A DNA stretch of 64,000 nt from Paragonimus skrjabini miyazakii (lineage: Eukaryota; Platyhelminthes; Trematoda; Plagiorchiida; Troglotrematidae): contig JTDE01000754.1 in NCBI GenBank assembly GCA_014338405.1, positions 24,636-88,635 of the forward strand. Reading direction: 5' to 3'. A model generated the notes under the pieces. The model did no database searches. It had not been told where the DNA came from and saw only the letters and a program-made list of their open reading frames with translations. The translations under genes were made by a program, and so were the position numbers. This document shows, piece after piece, positions 38,901-53,900 of this stretch (its first letter is position 1; each line of letters opens with the position of its first letter).

Positions 38901-41900
38901 GTGAGTTACACAGACGCTGTTGTATTCGGAATCCGACGTTGAGAGATGTCCTATCCACAATCTGCAAAATAGTAACTCTCAACTGGTTAGCTGACTAAAC
39001 GCATGCTCTCTATTACTCAACATACCCGATCGTAGTGTTTTTGTATCGTTTAGAAGTAATGAAATGTTACCATTGTTTTGTTTATTGCCGGCAACATTCA
39101 GCTGGCTCAAGACATTTCATAGTTCAACATCTATAAACCAGTTAGTCCTAGCAATAAGCAGTGATTTGATGTAACATCTACACGTTAAATATTTTTGTTG
39201 ATCAAGTTGAAAGTACGTAGTACATTGAACAGCCTTATCAACATGACATGCTTATTTTCAAAATTATGAACGCATGCGTATTTCACCATCGGTAGTACTG
39301 TACTACGGTGATCTTTCCAAATTGCCCGGTCACAGACTATGTAATTTGTCTTGATCTGTTGGACATTTCATTAGTAACAATGGTACTTATCATTTCACTG
39401 AGATGGAATGGTTGCATGTTATGTTCATAACATTTTGAATTTGGTGTCAATTGTACAAAATATTTCATCCGGTTCCAATAATCTCGATTATGCTCACAGT
39501 TACGAATGTTTATCCGCCTGTTCAACTGTCTGATTATCAATCACATTGTAAGATTTCTTATTAATTCCAAGATTTTGCACAGAAATTAACTGCAACTTTG
39601 GATCTATAACTATGGTGATTCATGTCAGTTGGAGGCTTGCTTATACAAACGATGAACACCGACACTCTGAGATGCAGAGATAAATTTATAAACTGGGCCT
39701 CACGTTTAAGATCGGGCTAGGACATTAACTTGCAAGGAAACTAATTTACAGAAGATTTACGCCGCAATATTGTTGTTTGGTTAGTAGAATCCGATAAGAT
39801 TGTTTAAATGGAGATGCACGACCACATGTTTACAGACGAAGGCAGTGAGATTAGGTACTTCCCTAGGGAACAAAAGCCTGTTCACTGAGCAATGGCTGTC
39901 GTCTACGGATAAGAGGCGCCTCACCATTCATGTGGAATGGAATTAAGTTGGGGTAACCTGTTATCCATTACTTCTGGTGTACTAACACAAACTGTCACAT
40001 TCTGTCCTGACGGTCCATGTTATTAGCTTAGAAAACTAAGTTGCCAACGTTGTATACATTATACTGTCGTACGACTAAGACTTCGTATCCACAGCTGCAT
40101 GTTTGTCTATTAAAATTGCCCAGTTCGCAGTTGAGTCCCATACAAGATCCATCCCAGTTTATTAACCTAAATGTGAGCTTTCTAGTCACTTTGTTATGAG
40201 AAATACAGTCAGTTAATTTTAAGCCAAAATACAACGGTTCAACAACATCATGATTACACCAAAACCTGTTCCAAAAACGCCCTCACATCATTGTAATACA
40301 AAACAATGGAATTCACATACAAAAATTGATTAAGATTGTGAACAGAATTTCTGTTGATAAATTGGTTGTCTTTTTATTAGTTCGACAAATCAAGATTAGG
40401 TGTACCCGAAAAGTTCGTTTGCACGTTTACTGTTCATAAAATCTACCCCACGGTATTGGGATTGGTGTTGAGTCAGTTGAAGTAAGATGTGCGCATGAAA
40501 CGAGGTAGCTCAGGCGTATACGTCTGCTAAACAATACCAAACGTCACGCGACCGTGATCCTCTTGATACTCAGATGGCAATGTACATAAAGTCGTATTTT
40601 TCACTGCGATCTGCAGCTTGGAGTCTGAACCCCATTTGGTAAGTTTATTTCAGATGGACCTTGAACTATCGAATCGTTTGTTAGAACTTTCACATACCCG
40701 TAATATATTGATTACCATTTGCGCAGATTTTGTGCAGTTTCTTGTTTACGTTAGCCGCCAAACACCTTTACATCAAGTGTGAATATTTATCGAAACGACT
40801 GAAGTCACATTTACTTTAGCCGAATAGTGTTCAGTTTAGAAAAGTCTATTTTATCCCTACCGGGTTAGAGTCGTTACGACTGGGACAGATTTCGTTAAGT
40901 ATATTCCAAAAACGGTAATAATCCTGTAAAGCATAATCTAACTTAAATAAAGCTGTCGTATACATTCACTAAATGTGAACATCAGTTTGGAAAATATAAG
41001 TTTCATTCTTCTTTGTGGAATGAAACTATGTATCTATTCTGTTACGATCATATCTTCACTTGCAGCAACGACTATTGATGCTCTTGTGAAACTGTGCTAG
41101 AGTAGTGAATGCTTTATAGTCACCGGGCCAGCAAAAGTCTAATGTGGACTCAATATGGATAAAAGAGTTATGATATGAAGATATATTTTCATCTGAACAG
41201 ATCGGAATGTACTTTTCGTTTGAATCCTAATAAAAAATCGCTGTTCGGAAGATTTCTTAAGAAATTACTTAGAAAAATCATCCGCAATAGAAAGAAAGAG
41301 GACAAGCTCAAACGTCAACAGAATCCAGTACTTACGGCAATCAGGCGAGTTTTTATCAGTCCAGCCAAAGTCAAAGGATGCTCTTGGCTTAGCACAGCAA
41401 TGTCATCAGCAATTTGTTCTGGAGAGGATGGCTGACTAGATTGTAGTGTTTCCAATAGGCTGGCGACTTTGGCTTTGGAAGCTGGTACACGATAGATACC
41501 CTGTCGAGTAAAGCAGTTACAATGTGTTCAAAGTATTTAAATGGCATGATCTGTGGGGTAGTATTGAACGTTTGCCAGCATTCTGTGAGTCTGTGAACTC
41601 ATGCTGTAAGAAACACGAGTAAACTTTATACAACTGACCTAAATATTGAAGTATAACATTTACTTTTTTGTGGCTGGTCAAAATGTTCATACAAGGGACA
41701 TGATTGCAGCGAGTGAGGTGAAGAAAAAATAAAAAACCGGCGCACGTTGATGTTATGAGTCAGTTTTTTTGGATTTTCACTATACAGTCTATCTTGTGTT
41801 TTATTTACTTGTTCATCTACTAACTGGGGATATCCACGTCAGAGAAAGACTAAACATCTCTCCAGTTGACAAACACGAGAAGTTAGTTAGAAGACGACAT

Positions 41901-44900
41901 GAAGCACAGGACCATCGTCTGACAAAGGCAGCCACAACGAAACAAGAACTTGAGGCGGTGTAAGGGCTTACGCATCTCGAAGACCTATCGGGTTAAACTG
42001 GGCGGTGTGGTCACCACACCGATAGAGTCACTCATACCAGACGGGTCAATAGGTAGATGTTTGACAAACCAGTCACCCGGTCCTCCAGGTTGGGGGTTAG
42101 AAGAAGGCTGGCATCTTTTCCCAAAAAATTTACCAGTTCTGCTCACTGCCACCCAACCGCCGCCTTGTGGTATAGGCTTTTGAGCCAGAGGCTTTGGTTA
42201 AGGGCCCCAATCGTCCTTCTGTCTAGGTCTGAGTGTACCGGCAGTATATCAGCCTACATACAACCATAAATCATCACAACACAAGTAATTCCACATTGCA
42301 TCTGTCGTTTCGCAGTATAGACCGCCGTCCTACCTGCTGCACACAGTAAGGTGGATAGGCGACGGCATGCTACTGCGGACCTCTCCCCCACTGTTCTATA
42401 AAATTTTGTTCCCATAACCATCCCGACCTTCATTTCTGATAATTACTCTACAGGTCCCACAACAGATGTAGCTAACCGTGGTAACACTGAGTCAGTAATT
42501 TCCGTCTCCTGCCAATCAGCTTTAGGCCTTCCTCGTCCATTGCTTAGACCTAGAATGTGAATTAACATCGGTGCCTTCTACGCTCGCACACCAAAACAGG
42601 TGGGTTATCAAGTCGCTCTCACACAAACGCTACACTTCTTGCATGTCGATGTCTGCTGTATCTCGGAAACTAGAATCCAGGACAGTAAACAATGTTTAGG
42701 ACTAACAGCACCCGAATTGTCTACCCGATACTGGTTATACACTTCGGGTGACTCCACAGCTGCTGTTACAGGTCAGGCTGTAGTAGGTACAGTCTTAGCG
42801 CGACGACCGCCGCCGCATTAGTTGATTGGATTCCTGTTAACAGTGGACTTTATGCCGTCCGCTTGGCAGGTTCTATTAAGGCCAGCTCTAGATGCAAGAC
42901 TTTCAGAAATTTATTCGCTGTGTCTGCTTACGCTCCTACTGATTGTACTGACGTCGGTATCAAAGACGCGTTTTACTCGGATCTGGCCTCTATCCTTCGG
43001 TCGACACGTGAATCTGATATAGTCGTTCTGGCCTGAGATACGAATGCTCAGGTCGACCGCCTTGGTTAGGCCGAATCTCGTTTAGGTGACAGGTTTGGGA
43101 TAACGTCAAACCGGTCAGATAATGGTGGGCGATTGTTGCAGCTGTGGTCTGAGCATAAGCTATTTTTAGTCAGCACTAGTTTTAGGCATGGCGCCCGCCT
43201 GCTCCGAATCAGGACTGGTCTCAGAAAGACCACATAGCGGTTAGTTACAGGTGGCGTGGTTCCATCCAAGACTGTCGTTCCTATTGGAGCACGCACTTGG
43301 ATTCAGATCATGCATTGGTATGTTGTCGTTTTGCTCTTACTTTCGCTGGACAACGACCCCACCGACAGCAACGACTGGCTGTTGAGAAATTGGCTTTACC
43401 ATCGGTGAAGCGTAAGTACCAAACCAGCTTAGAAAGCTGCCTTTGTGGTACTTACTCCGAAGACCCTAATAGCTACTGGACACAAATCTCACAAGCAATT
43501 CAGAGAGCAGGTACTATAGCATGCGGCATAGGGGTACATAAGTTTGACAAACATTGGATTTCAGAGGAATCTCTGGAGTTTTTAGAAGCCATACGGAAGA
43601 TTCCTCCTGGTAGTTCACATAATAAGTCTAGAAGAGATATCCGTAGGAAGCTGAAACGTAGCCTAAAGGCTGATCGTGAGGTTTGATTAATAGAAAAAAT
43701 TAAGGAGATGGAAGCCGCCTTTGCTTCGGGGAACACCGGCAAACTCATTAAGCTGATCCGTGCTACTGGTCCCAGGCGACCGTCTGTCATTGAAGCTATC
43801 AGCAAAGCACACTCATCTGTAATAAGTCCAGAAGGTTAGAGCGTTGAGCGGAACACTTTGAGGGTCAATTTATCTGGCCTCCTGCTTTTATTGTGTTGCC
43901 GCCACAAACTTGTGATGTAACGCCCTGGTCGGTAGATTTAGAACCACCCACTGAGACTGGGGTTTGCAGTTGCATCTCGGCTCTCAATCGTAATAAGGCT
44001 GCCGGTCCAGATGATCTCGTGCCGGCACCTTTTAAAGAAGGTGCAGAGGTGTTAGTCGAGACCTTAACTCAGCTGTTTCAACTTGTGTGGTCGACTGAGA
44101 CCATCCCTCCGTGCTGGGGTCACGCGATAATAGTTCCTATATTCAAAAAGGGTATCAGGAGCTCTTGTGAAAACCATAGGGGAATTAGTTCGACCCCAGT
44201 CATTTCTAGGGTTCTGGTATCCATTATACTTTGTCGACCCAATGCAGTTCGGGAGTTAAACATTAGAGATTAACAGGCAAATTTTCGTCCTGGTCGGGGA
44301 TGTATAGAGTACATTTTTACCGTTCGTTAAATTCTGGAGCAGCGTCATGTATACCGCCGGCCAACAATTGCCGTATTTCTCGACTAGAAAATGCGCTCGA
44401 TTCGGTGGATCGTTATACACTCTTAGAGTCGCATAAACACAAGGGGGTACCGACCAAGTATGTGAACATACTGTCGGCGTTTCACTCCCATACTTCGGCC
44501 CAGATTAGGGTTTACGGTGAGCTGTCTGACAGTTTCAGCACCAGGAGCCGCGTTCGTCAAGGCTTTCCTCTTTCACCATTTTTGTTCAATTTCGTCATGG
44601 ACGAAATAATGGAGAACTGTCTGCGGTACTCAAATGATGCCGGTGTGGACCTCCTACCCGGTGGAAGGCTGACTGATCTTGATTATGCTGACGATAAGGT
44701 GTTGCTGTTTGACAACTTTCAAGCGGCACAAGCAACACCAAACGCTATTTCGCGTTCTGCTAAGTATTTCGGAATGCGGTTTGCGGTCTCACAATGCAAA
44801 GTGTTTCTGCACAATTGTTGTGATTACGTAGGGTTAACGTTAGATACGGAAGCCATGGAGGTTTTTGACCGCTTTGTATAGGTCGGAAGCTGCATCAGCG

Positions 44901-47900
44901 GCGGTGGCGGCGGTGGTGAAGGGAATGAAATAGAAATGCGAATCTCCCAGTTTAAGGCGGTGTCCGCTAATCTGAGGCGCCTATGGCGACAAAGAGATAT
45001 TTCTTTGAAGCTTAAAGTTCGCGTATATCAAGCAACAGTGAGGGCTGTATCACTTTACGGCGGCGAAACCTGGCCGCTCATGGTAGGAGGCGTGAAGCGT
45101 CTTGAGGTATTTGATCACTGATGTCTGCTTTCGATTGCAGCAACGAAGAAATTAGGAAACGGGCGTTTGGCATTGATTGTCAGTTCAGCCACATGTACAC
45201 AGGTGACACTGATTCATGTTATCCGTTCAGTTTAGCTGTAAAATGTGGGTCCTGGAATTAATTTCACTCAATTTGGTGCATACGCTTCGCCGGTAGACAA
45301 CAAAAAATATAACACGAAGACAAATTGTTGACTGTTGAATCACTGTTAACATTACACTATTACAAAAAAGAAAAGTACGTCCAAATTTTGAATGAACTGT
45401 ATGCACATCGATGGAGTAATGTCATTCTCTGTCCACTGTTAATATACCGTTATGCCTTGTTCATTCCATTTTTAACCATTGGATGGTGAATCTAAGTCAG
45501 TTCGTTTCTGTTTCCTTTAGTATGGCTACTGTGTTCTTAAACAGCATTCTACTTAACTCTGTTTCATAGTGGCATCTGATGATTACTATTGAAATCGTTC
45601 CATGTTTGGTTACTCAAGTAGAGATGAATCATCCATACTAGCCACGAATTCGGGTGCCATGCACGGTGAAGTTTTTGTTTATTTTCTGCTGTACTCTGAT
45701 GTAGTCGTTTCCACTAACTTTCGCAACTGATGCTTTCTTCGGCGTTCGACATTTAGATATATATGTCCTTCTTGATCTGCTGAACGGTTTTACGAAACGG
45801 GCCAACTGGCAGTACGCATGTCACTCCTCACCGAATATTTCTAATGCTTGTTTGCTTCAGTATGGTCGTTTTTAGGAAAGCAACCTACCATAAGCTTTTT
45901 TATACTCGATATTCGAAATAGGTTACAAACAAGTTTATTCCAAGGTTCCAGCCTGTCGTGTATTGAGATGTCACTTTGTCCTATGTTAACGATGTTTTAC
46001 CAGAGTGGGAAGACAAGTTCTATCTGCTATGTCTAAAGTCGTTTTTAACCTCAACCAGCTTCATCCACCGTCTGTTTCCCCGGTGTGTCGTATTGTTCAT
46101 CAATGAGTTTTTCCTGACTGCTGATCATACTTGAATAGTGATTTCATGATTCATCATGAATTTGTTTGTCGGGAGCGACATTCGTCGTTACATTTATAAT
46201 GAACTGGTAGTGTTCTAGTAGTTCATTGCATGTTAGTTACTTATTTGCAAATTGTTTTCCCATTCCGTTCATCGTCTTCAGCAAAGCACTTCTAAATGTA
46301 GATACCAGCATTAGAAATTCCGTCGAATGCGTGTACCAGTGTGGACGGTTCATCTGTTCCTTCTTACTTATCACGCCTTCTTAGTAGTTGCAACACTTGA
46401 AAAATGTAGCCTCATTGATGACGAAGATTAACTTTTTGAAAACTTCACAATGGTCTGTTCTTTTTAACTTTTAATATTCTCGTTTTACACTAACATTTTA
46501 TTAATTTATAAACTCACATGAGTCTCCAAACCACCTGGCTGTTTCTCGATCGCGGATACACAACGGGCTACTGGGTAACATGCTGAAATGTACTCCCTTT
46601 CCAAATTAGCCAGCTGAGTTGATAGATTATCCAGTGCATCCGAGGTCGCCGATACAGGAATTCCGATCGAGGCCACTGGTGCTGTCGTTGTCGCTTGACC
46701 ACGTTTGCGAATGGACTTTTTCGAATCCGGTCGAAACAAACTGGAGCCGAATTCAACCAGTGAAGACAGCACGGTACTGCCTGTGGATTTGCTAGACAAG
46801 TTAGTGTTGTTCTCAACTTGAGGTTCACCATCAGATTCTGAATCTGAGTGGATACCTGCTGAAAGAACAGGGGAGTAAAAAAAAATATTCAAGTACGTTT
46901 TCGGACCAAAACAAGCAACACACCTTCAAAGTCGCACTAGAACTGATCGTTCATTAAAGGCATCAGTTTCAGGAAGCCAGATTGAAACGATCAAAACAAG
47001 TAAACAATGGCTACTCATATTCAATGGTGTTATCCATCACAGTCTCTATATACCCCATGGGATACCTTACTGACGATGGAGTCTCAGTGCAAAATTAGCG
47101 GGGTAAGCGATAAAGCGAACGTCACAGTGGAGGGCATGACTTGCATTTTAGGTGTTCTTTTCAGACTAATTACAACGTACTGTATAGGAATCTACCTACC
47201 AGTGTGGGTGAATGGATAATTCAACAGAGAAATTATAGACTGTGTGGTTCTTATCGGTTTGATACCATGGAGTATACAATGTTTGTATACAGTTCTTTTG
47301 AACGTAGAGGTCAGGGTTGTATAACCAAATGCCAACAGCCTCGTTAGGTACAAACATTCGAAAACTCACTAATTGTGATCAATTTGTAAACGTCTGAAAA
47401 CTTAACTGATTGCCAATTTTTTAGATGACTGTGGAAGCTCTCTATAGACAAATAAGTTGAAAAACAACTGTAACAAAATGGTATTGATTGCTGTTGCCTT
47501 ATTTTACTACGTTCGTTGGATTCTTATAAATAGATTAAGAAGGATGAAGCTGTAGTTGTTGACAACGTTTAAAATTCGAAGTTTCCTGGACGACCTAACT
47601 ATAACTTCGTCTGAATAAAATGGCCCAAAATAAGAAACAACTTTATCAACAAAAACAAACAACAACTGGACATTTACCCCTGAATAAACACGTGCTTTCG
47701 ACAACGAAATTTATAAACAATCAACAAAAGTATGTTTAGGGTCCCTAGGATTATAAGTTTGATGTGTTTGTTAGATTAATCTGGTGACTATCTTTCACTA
47801 GACTTTTAGTCAATAGAGAAGTCGATGTGTGCCCACTGACGTAATCATACTGATCCTACTATGCATTGAGATATGTTGCAGCCAGTAAATTCGACCACTT

Positions 47901-50900
47901 GAAATGTCATTCCAGTGTGCAGGACAAACCCTGGATAAGTGTCTTCGTTCCACAAAATCTTGGGTTCCGTAACATCATATAAATGTCAAGCCATCTTCCC
48001 ATGTTCATATTACCTTTGTGTTTGCAGGGTTAGATCAGAAACGTCAGCTTGGCTGTCAATGCCTGAAAAACTTTAGCGGCATGTAAACATGACTGCTAAT
48101 TTTTTGGCCGATTTGAATTTTAATAGTTAGGATCAATAAGTCGGTGAATATGTCTGGATGACATGACCAACGATCCTAGACAACAGCCATAATAGCTGTT
48201 TATAAACTCACTGAGTGTTACACTGTTCTCAGTTTTACATCCATCGATTCAAGTACCGTTACCAATTCCATTTAACGTTATAATGATGTTAGCAAATTAA
48301 TGATCAGACAGCTGTCAAATAACTACAGTGTGATAAGAAACGTTCACTAGAAAGTAAAATGTTTCTTTGTGACAATTTTTAATCGTCGTACAATAGACCA
48401 AAATATATAAAATACTCTTTCAGACCTCGAACGGAAATGCTGTACACAGACGAGGATTTCCAGCGTAAATATACTGCTATCAGAAAAATAGATAGCACAC
48501 ATTTAGTCACCTTGACGCGACCTAGAAAACGCCCTGTACAGTCTAATTCCATGATTTCACTGAAGTTAGATATGTAGTAGTTGAAGTGGGCAGTCGGAAC
48601 AATCTCGTTTACAACACACGGTGATGGCGATAGTTCATTAAAAACTCGCGTTGTTGGTCTAAACTTCTCGCAGCTTCACCATGAGGTATGTACCCTTCTC
48701 TTTCGGACAGAAACACTTATGGGTGTGTGTAAGGTAGAACGTAACCTAAGAATACCACCTGTGACTGTATGATTCGCACCAAGCGTTGTCATCGAATGGT
48801 TAACCCGTTGGAAAATCCAGAGGCACCGCAGTTAACTACAAAGCATCTACTAACTGTACCCCATTCACTCTCACACACAGCCTGCCACAAAAGTTGTTGT
48901 ACGATTAGTAAATGTCAGCTTGTAACAAAATGTCCAGAAGGCTACAGTTTTCTTTCTAGGGAAAACCCGTGTGCAGCCGTTTTTTTCAGTACCTGATCAC
49001 TGTTTTGGAAAACAATAGCCAAGTACATCATAACCCGGGGATAATAATAAACTGAATTACAAACACTGTCTGTCACTCCATATTCAACAAAAAGTATCCT
49101 GTCAAACAGAACACGCTACCCACATAAGGGATCCGATTCACTGGCTTCTTTCGAACAGACTGCAGCACTGCGACCCAGAAATCGACCGGGCAATGCGTCT
49201 AATCTATACGTAAAAAAGGGATAAACATAAAAGGATTTATTGAATGAAAAAAGCAAGAGCGGAAAGTAAGAACGGATATAAAGTGCATTGCATGGTTTGC
49301 TGAAAAGCCAAAAAGTGTTTCATGTGGGGAATATGTTTACATTACCACACGGAAAGCAAATTACTTAACTGGGCTCTGTAAATCTGTATGCTGAAGTGTG
49401 GATTTGTGCCTATGTTGTCTATCGACCGCTTGTGAGTGTAAGCGTACATGCACCTACTTTAGTCGGAGTTAAAAATAGGCATGCTTCTTTTGGTGCACCC
49501 AACACACACAACTGGACGACATTCTGGGAAAGCCCCGTCGCCAGTACGTGTGCGTAAATACACACTCACATGATGCCGTAACAGCATCAACTGGCCACAG
49601 CGAACAGAAACGCAGTGGTCGGTTTTCATTTTTGTGACAAGCATTGTGCGAGGATCATTCTCATCCAGTCCAAACGCCGTAGTGACGGTGTGAGTGATCG
49701 GCAGGTGCGAAGGCCATAAGCAAATGAAGGGGTATGAAACTTTGCCCACAAAATATATTGCCTAGTTTTAGGTAACACAAAACGGTGTATTGAACATGTG
49801 TACTGAGTCAGCGAATTTTGGCTGTGTATCCATGAATTCTCAATCTTGGAGTAGAAAACACTGTCTTTCAGTTGATATGTTTTGATTAGGAACACGGTGA
49901 TTATTGTTATTACCGGGAAGTGTGCGTGCTTTGGATAAGACACGAAATTGCTGGGACATAGCAGATGTCTATACACCATATGATCGTTAATTTTAATCTT
50001 TGACAATTGAAACCAAGTGGCGTGTACTAGATGACCTTCACGATTGTTTCGCTTCATCTGTTTGGGTGCATGGTAGTATCGTACAGTATAGTCTGATGCT
50101 CATAGTAGTAAAAATGTAAGAATGATTTATTGAACCCTTATTCTACCATTTATTGGGGGTATTTTTTTGAAACGGGTGGGGTAGGGCGACAAATAACGAA
50201 ATAAATAAAAAATCAATGAACGTTTGAGACATAAGAGTACCTGTCAATGAATGTATGCTTTTAGTTTGAGGTGCAATACTTACTGCCCGGTATGTACTCA
50301 GATAGAATTGAATGCTGGGTTTTACTTACTGTGATATTTGAAATCGGATGTATGTCATATTTGAATTCAGAGTCATATTCTCAATCTACTTGGATAGTCC
50401 GTTTATCATCTTGGAGATTTTGCATTCAACAATGGTATGAATTAAACCCCCAGTGAATTTACTTGCATCTGTGAAAGCTGGCCAAAATTAACGCGAAATT
50501 CATCCTCGATGCAAGCTGTTTCAAGGCGAACAATCTTTGGAGTAAATAAAATTGCTTGCAACTGCGACTGTGGACTCAATTGATGTAGTTGGATTAACAT
50601 GCACCAACAGCACTAATAGGACATTTTTACCAAATGACTGCTGTGAATTGTGTTGCAATAATCAAACGGATGGGGGAAAAATAATTCTTTTAAAAAACTC
50701 CTGAAAACTAGATTACAAGATCTTCTAAGTGCATCATATGAAGTCTCATTGAATGTCGATTCATCGGATAGTACTGCTGAAGGAAACATATAGGAACTTC
50801 AAGTTGAAGGTCATGCACTTTTAACACAAGACCAACTATAAACAGCGTCAAAAAAAGATTTGTTCGTTCACGGGCCTAAATTAAACGTTTGCATTATTCA

Positions 50901-53900
50901 CAAAATGCGTTCATGAGATAAAAGTTCTTACGACGAACTGCTTCCAGGTGAATGATTAACGACAGAATTGTTCCAGGAATGAATTTTCCAACATTGAATT
51001 GTGTTTTGCAAAATCGCCTTACATTTCTTGATTGGTTATTTGATTATTCAGTGTAACAGAGTGCAATATAGTGCAAATACTGTGAAACATCAATTCAACC
51101 AAATGAGTCACAAAACACGATTAACGCTCAGGTTGTTTCATGAAAGTTCATGACGAAAGTGACAGGATTTCTCTCCATTATGCCACCAATTATCAAAACG
51201 TATAGGATAACACTTATGTTGTTAACGTGAGTTTGAACAAATGGTAGCCAAACAGAAATGGCACCATGTGTATTCCAGGTGGGCAAACAAGGGAAGGATC
51301 ATCCTGTTTGCGATTATCAAGTTCATACTAATCAGGCACAATGTGTCCACTTGAAAAGCCTGCTCGTGCTTGATCGAACAAGCCTTTACTAACGTAAATA
51401 AAACGGTTAGAAGACGAACATGAATATATGCTAGAATTTCTTAATGGTTCGTCAGTATCACCGAAACGGACAACTCTCACTTTTGCTTAAAATTATCTTT
51501 TCATCAAATCGGAGTCAACGTGCCATCAAATTGTAGATCCTTAATCAGACATGTAGGTTACCTATGCGTAAAATCCAAGGAACTCAGAGTACTGGAGCTA
51601 AGTCACACTTTTTACATCAATTCTTCTGTATATGAGCAGAAAGTTACATAGGCTTAATCGACAGATGATTAAACTCACGAATGAAAGAACATGTACCTAG
51701 GTGGGTTCAAAACAGGTCTAGCAACCGAACACACTAATTGTGGAGAATTGCCAACCCCTTCCTTGCTCAGACGGCATTTCTTGTCAGTTAGCTTCAACGT
51801 GAGCTAGACCTGTACACTTAACATCACAATGCGCCTCCACAAGTCACAGTTCCTAGAATTTCCCGAGGTCATCACGATGGACGGGTGTTGTGGTTACAGA
51901 GATAATTATTTCTGAATTCAAGGCTACCGTGGATATAGGTAGCAGCGAGTGCCATGTAGGGCATACAAGCGGACTTTTTATTGCTTGCTGTCGTCGATGT
52001 GTTGTCGACGTTAAATCGAACGTCTTCCGTGTTGTTATCTATTCCGAACAGACGAGCTAACGGAGAGTGCTAGCATCTACAATTATTCGATTCCTAACCG
52101 TTTCATTCAGAAAAGATGTAACGGCTTCAATAAAGTAAAGTGGACATGAAAGTAAGAAGCACAACTCAGGTGGGACACTCTTTCTGAAACACTTAAAACT
52201 TCAGACGTCTGGAATATTGACAACTTTTCGAAGACCACATTCATTGATGCACGTAGCCAGTTCAGACTATCACTGAGAACAGTAAAATGTGTATACTACT
52301 AGTACCAGTAATCTGTGGCGAACTGTGTCCATCTGCACCGAGGGTCCGATATATTTTTACAAAAATAAACAAGAAATGTCGATGAGTGGATCGCAAATTT
52401 TACCTATTTACGGCTAAGTCAGCAAAACCGAAATTTAGCTTATTTTGTGAAGCGCCGCTCGAGCTATAGAGCCATGAACGAAACGAGTTATTAGGCTGGA
52501 AGTTTGTGTACACACGAACGTGAGTGTCATATCGATGTTGTCACAAACGACCGATTTGGTTGATTTAACCCTGTTGATTTGATTATGTGTCTGCAGGAAT
52601 TCCAGCGACTCGCACTAAATTATTTTACAGAATGATTACTATCTGATGTTCGTGCGATTAGATGGTGTGACCATAGGTAAACTACTTTGAGCAGGCAAGT
52701 CGACCACTTGTCAAGACTAACTACGTGTCACTAAATCACGCAAAACTTGCACACTCAGTATTTATGACAGGTTGAGTGTTGAGGAGTAATAACATAAACT
52801 TCTAAGAAGCAAAGAAACAGGAGTCCGACGCTTTATGACAGCTAGCTCATCATAATTTCTTGTTTAGTCAATAAGGACTGGACGGTGCTCAGGCCGGCTG
52901 AGTCAGTCAGATCAAGCTGGCTAACTGATAGAGATCTGACTAGTTACAATCAACTGATCGTCAAGTTCAGTCATTTTTCAAGAAGACTGACCATTTATTC
53001 TGGAGAATGACTATCATCTTCAGCTTATTAACACCCATCCGCCGCGCAACAATACACACTAATCAGCCAAAGACCTCCGTCGGTAATCTTAATCATTCTG
53101 TTATCTAGGTTAGGGCATCAAGCCAGTATCTAGATCTGCACAGAGCCAAGGATGGACGCAACCGTACTAATGTCATATATTATCAACCATCTCGTTGTGA
53201 GAACCGGATGGCCTACCTGGTTCACCCAGTAGGTTGGAAATGCTGTCATATGTCAGTGTTGACCACTCAACCACTGTCCGCTACAAGCCCCTCAACTCTA
53301 CTTTAGTTAACTCAACATCTCCCACAAACTGTACTGATAACAATAGTAACACTAACAAGGCAAGCCCATCTCTGACGGCCCGGTCGTTCATTTTCATCGT
53401 CCATATTATGCCTAGAGGGCGTGCGAAAAGTGTTCACACTCAAAAGAGTTGAGTCAACAAGCTATTCTCGCTCTGATGTTAGATTCACTGAAAGTCAACA
53501 TATGTAGAACATTGAAAATAAAAATCCAGGGCAGCAGTCAGCACATCGATCTGATCGTACTCAAAATGTCTAATTCATAAGTGTTGTACATTTCAGGTGC
53601 ATCCATGGATATCGCCAATTTCAGGGTGGAGTAGGAGTAATTCTGAATATGACGACCAGATCCATGTTGGTAGATTGCGTTGCAGTCGTCAGTGTGATGA
53701 ATGTCATAATGTTGACAAACTCTGTTGATTCAAATCATTCACGATTTTTTCAATATACTGGGTTCTGCCAAATGATAACAGCGAATACTATCAAACATTT
53801 GCTTCGGTAAAATTTTACGGCTCTAATGAGGTTGATACGTGGTCTTGATAGGTGTACTATGGCATGGGAAGGGAACGCCCTGATCGATCATCCGTTCACG

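Larger units (their letters stand above)
41950..45150 (+). mobile_element. RTE-like LINE, decayed, 3'-truncated
   Basis: Plus-strand LINE inserted against the direction of the host gene. A 5' region of about 0.6 kb leads into the endonuclease (from about 42560) and reverse transcriptase (43.9-45.12 kb). It breaks off soon after the VFDH block of the C-terminus. The 5' boundary is approximate. It carries several in-frame stops and at least five frame changes. Compared with the LINE at 2.1-5.5 kb it is a different subfamily; compared with the fragment at 30.8 kb it is the same one (both have PTKYVNILSA and HTSAQ). Confidence 0.85.
41501..46517 (-). other. Intron of the RhoGAP gene (between exons d and e)
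   Basis: About 5 kb of intron, most of it the plus-strand LINE at 41.95-45.15 kb. The 1.3 kb between that LINE and exon d (45.2-46.5 kb) shows no exon. Faint reverse-transcriptase-like wording on the plus strand near 45.97 kb (SYVNDVLPEW) is too eroded to call. Confidence 0.6.

Noticed and set aside
45970..46060. Plus-strand phrase SYVNDVLPEW resembling the region after motif B of a LINE reverse transcriptase
   Set aside because: Too eroded and isolated; flanking RT motifs could not be found.
48014..48062. A 49-base candidate exon on the minus strand with acceptor gtttttcag and donor GTAATA
   Set aside because: Its only open frame needs phase 1 in and phase 2 out, which does not bridge exons c and d (2 out, 1 in) on its own.
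49459..50057. Two overlapping minus-strand open frames (96 and 143 codons)
   Set aside because: No convincing splice acceptor, no family signature and no phase link to the RhoGAP exons. Left unassigned.
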